DNA from: Kiritimatiellota bacterium
GTDB lineage: Bacteria; Verrucomicrobiota; Kiritimatiellia; RFP12; UBA1067
Length of the DNA stretch: 6,684 bases
Direction of reading: 5' to 3'
NCBI GenBank assembly: GCA_009777165.1
Contig: WRML01000128.1
Location: forward strand, 1-6,684
A program made the translations under genes and the position numbers. Within the stretch, counting starts at the first letter, position 1. Each line of letters opens with the position of its first letter. The notes under the pieces are model-generated. The model was not told the DNA's origin. It ran no database searches and saw only the letters and a program-made list of their open reading frames with translations. Positions 5,850 to 6,684 of this stretch are shown piece by piece.

Positions 5850-5887
5850 CTGCGCCTCTGCGAGAAGAAAAAGGAATGGCTATGAAA
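5850..5887 (+). repeat. Leader cassette copy 2, in front of hemC
   Basis: This second copy carries AAAGGA (5870-5875), an ATG at 5876 and the chosen ATG at 5882, matching the first copy position for position. It starts seven bases after the stop of the membrane protein gene. The purine run that could serve the first ATG in copy 1 is weakened here (GAAGAA), which favours the second ATG in both genes. Confidence 0.7.
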
Positions 5888-6684
5888 AAAAATGTTCTGA
5901 AAGTCGGCACGCGCGGCAGTCAATTATCGCTCATCCAGACGCAGGATGCGCTGGACAAACTCGCCGCGCTGTTCCCTGAACTCGCGTTTGAGGTCGTGCC
6001 GTTCACCACCGTCGGCGACCGTGATTTGAAAACCGACCTGCGCGACAGTCCCGCCGATTTCTTCACGCGCGAGCTGGACGACGCCGTGCGCGAGGGGCGC
6101 GTTGACTTCGCCGTCCACAGCGCAAAGGATCTGCCCGACCCCGTGCCGGAGGGCCTCGACTGGTTCTGGCTTCCGTGGCGCGAGGACCCCCGCGACGCAT
6201 GGATACTCCCCAAGGGAATGAGGAATGAGGAATTAGGAATTAGGAATCAGGGAGACGTGACGGAATCAATTCCTCATTCCTCATTCCTCATTCCTAACTC
6301 GCGTATCCGCGTCGGCATCAGCAGCGTCCGCCGCGAGGCGTATTGCCGCAAGCGTTTCCCGAACGCCGTGATGAAGCCCGTCAGGGGGGCCATCCCCGAC
6401 CGCCTCGCGCAGCTCGACGCGGGCGACTTCGACGCGATCCTCATGGCCGGCGCCGCGCTGAACCGCCTCGGGCTCGCCGGGCGCGTCACGGAGTGGGTCC
6501 CCCTGGATGCGCTCCCCGTCCCCCCCGGGCAGGGGTACCTGGCGGTCACGTTCAGGCAGGGGGCCCCCCTGATGACCCGTCTCCGCTCGTACTTCGTCAA
6601 GGCCGTGCGCTTCGTCGGGGGGGGGGGGGGGGGGGCGGCCTACTGCACCCTGGGGGGGGGCGACGGCCCGCGGGTTGCCGGCGG
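5882..6684 (+). CDS. hemC: Hydroxymethylbilane synthase domains 1-2, apparently fused to a SUMT/CobA-type methyltransferase (3' truncated)
   Basis: HMBS joins four porphobilinogens into hydroxymethylbilane, the precursor of all tetrapyrroles, in the cytoplasm. The open frame gives 267 residues to the window edge. Family residues seen, with E. coli numbers in brackets: R11 (R11), D46 (D46), VHSAKDLP with K82-D83 (K83-D84), SSVRR 147-151 (R131, R132), R168 (R149), R174 (R155) and GQG 216-218. The GGKGLF loop is replaced by DSPADFF. Residues 112-140 come from a palindromic repeat and account for about 20 extra residues. The HMBS C-terminal domain with its cofactor cysteine (C242) is not found. 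From about residue 239, AVRFVG.G.G.AAYCTL fits the N-terminal VGAGPGD..LLTL.G of uroporphyrinogen-III C-methyltransferase, so a bifunctional enzyme is inferred. AAGGA at 5871-5875 sets the start. The last 70 bases have suspicious G runs. Confidence 0.8.
   Translation, partial: MKKNVLKVGTRGSQLSLIQTQDALDKLAALFPELAFEVVPFTTVGDRDLKTDLRDSPADFFTRELDDAVREGRVDFAVHSAKDLPDPVPEGLDWFWLPWREDPRDAWILPKGMRNEELGIRNQGDVTESIPHSSFLIPNSRIRVGISSVRREAYCRKRFPNAVMKPVRGAIPDRLAQLDAGDFDAILMAGAALNRLGLAGRVTEWVPLDALPVPPGQGYLAVTFRQGAPLMTRLRSYFVKAVRFVGGGGGGAAYCTLGGGDGPRVAG
6215..6294. repeat. Palindromic 7-bp repeat element inside hemC
   Basis: The left arm 6215-6241 and right arm 6268-6294 are complementary at 26 of 27 positions around a 26-base loop. 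Each arm is built of 7-bp units: GGAATGA or GGAATTA on the left (five units to 6249 if GGAATCA is counted) and TCATTCC on the right. The frame passes through without a stop and encodes residues about 112-138, a stretch unlike any HMBS. The site is the variable surface loop between REDPRDA and VGISSVRR. Confidence 0.85.
6617..6660 (+). other. G runs that look like miscalled bases at the contig end
   Basis: There are 19 consecutive G at 6617-6635 and nine at 6652-6660. They fall where a methyltransferase GAGPGD and LAGVDAL would be expected, with residue spacing preserved and only identities lost. That pattern suits substitution to G (dark-cycle calls of two-colour sequencing) rather than insertion. 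Other G or C runs at 6386-6391, 6517-6528 and 6560-6576 may be milder examples. Confidence 0.6.

Noticed and set aside
6215..6294. Frameshift or pseudogene in hemC caused by the repeat
   Set aside because: The frame was read codon by codon from 5882 to the end. It stays open, and conserved HemC motifs occur in frame on both sides.

Overview
The window reads as a contig end from an anaerobic, host- or sediment-associated bacterium of the PVC superphylum, most likely Kiritimatiellota or Lentisphaerota. This is inference, not a database result. It rests on a mosaic secreted protein that combines an autotransporter-type repeat, a parallel beta-helix and BspA-like leucine-rich repeats, on strong AGGAG-type ribosome sites, and on frequent short interspersed repeats between genes. 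Every supported gene lies on the + strand.

Layout. Positions 2-145 hold the 3' end of an unidentified gene. Positions 146-553 form a non-coding region with three copies of a short repeat, followed by a sigma70-like promoter whose core lies inside a perfect 9-bp dyad. Positions 554-2974 encode an 806-residue exported repeat protein. Positions 2975-3137 hold small direct repeats and a weak promoter candidate. Positions 3138-4721 encode (R)-citramalate synthase (cimA), the pyruvate-to-isoleucine entry enzyme. Positions 4722-5026 hold competing GC-rich hairpins, tandem repeats and a good extended -10 promoter. Positions 5027-5359 and 5562-5843 encode two small, unrecognised membrane proteins. Position 5882 to the window end encodes the first two domains of hydroxymethylbilane synthase (hemC), apparently running straight into a SUMT/CobA-type methyltransferase in the same frame.

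The most unusual part is the last 1.7 kb. Repeats of a CTCTGCG/CGCAGAG family sit at the head of three consecutive genes. Two of these form a 36/38-identical leader cassette that includes the ribosome site and start codon. A foldback element of the same family lies between the two small genes. The hemC frame itself carries a near-perfect palindrome of 7-bp repeats. It adds about 20 residues relative to E. coli HemC without breaking the frame, much as Rickettsia palindromic elements do. The apparent absence of the third HemC domain, which normally carries the dipyrromethane cysteine, would be notable. However, the last 70 bases contain long G runs that look like miscalled bases, so that part needs confirming.

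The genes do not form one obvious pathway. cimA serves isoleucine synthesis, hemC with the methyltransferase serves tetrapyrrole/sirohaem/cobalamin synthesis, and the large protein is a surface or secreted protein.
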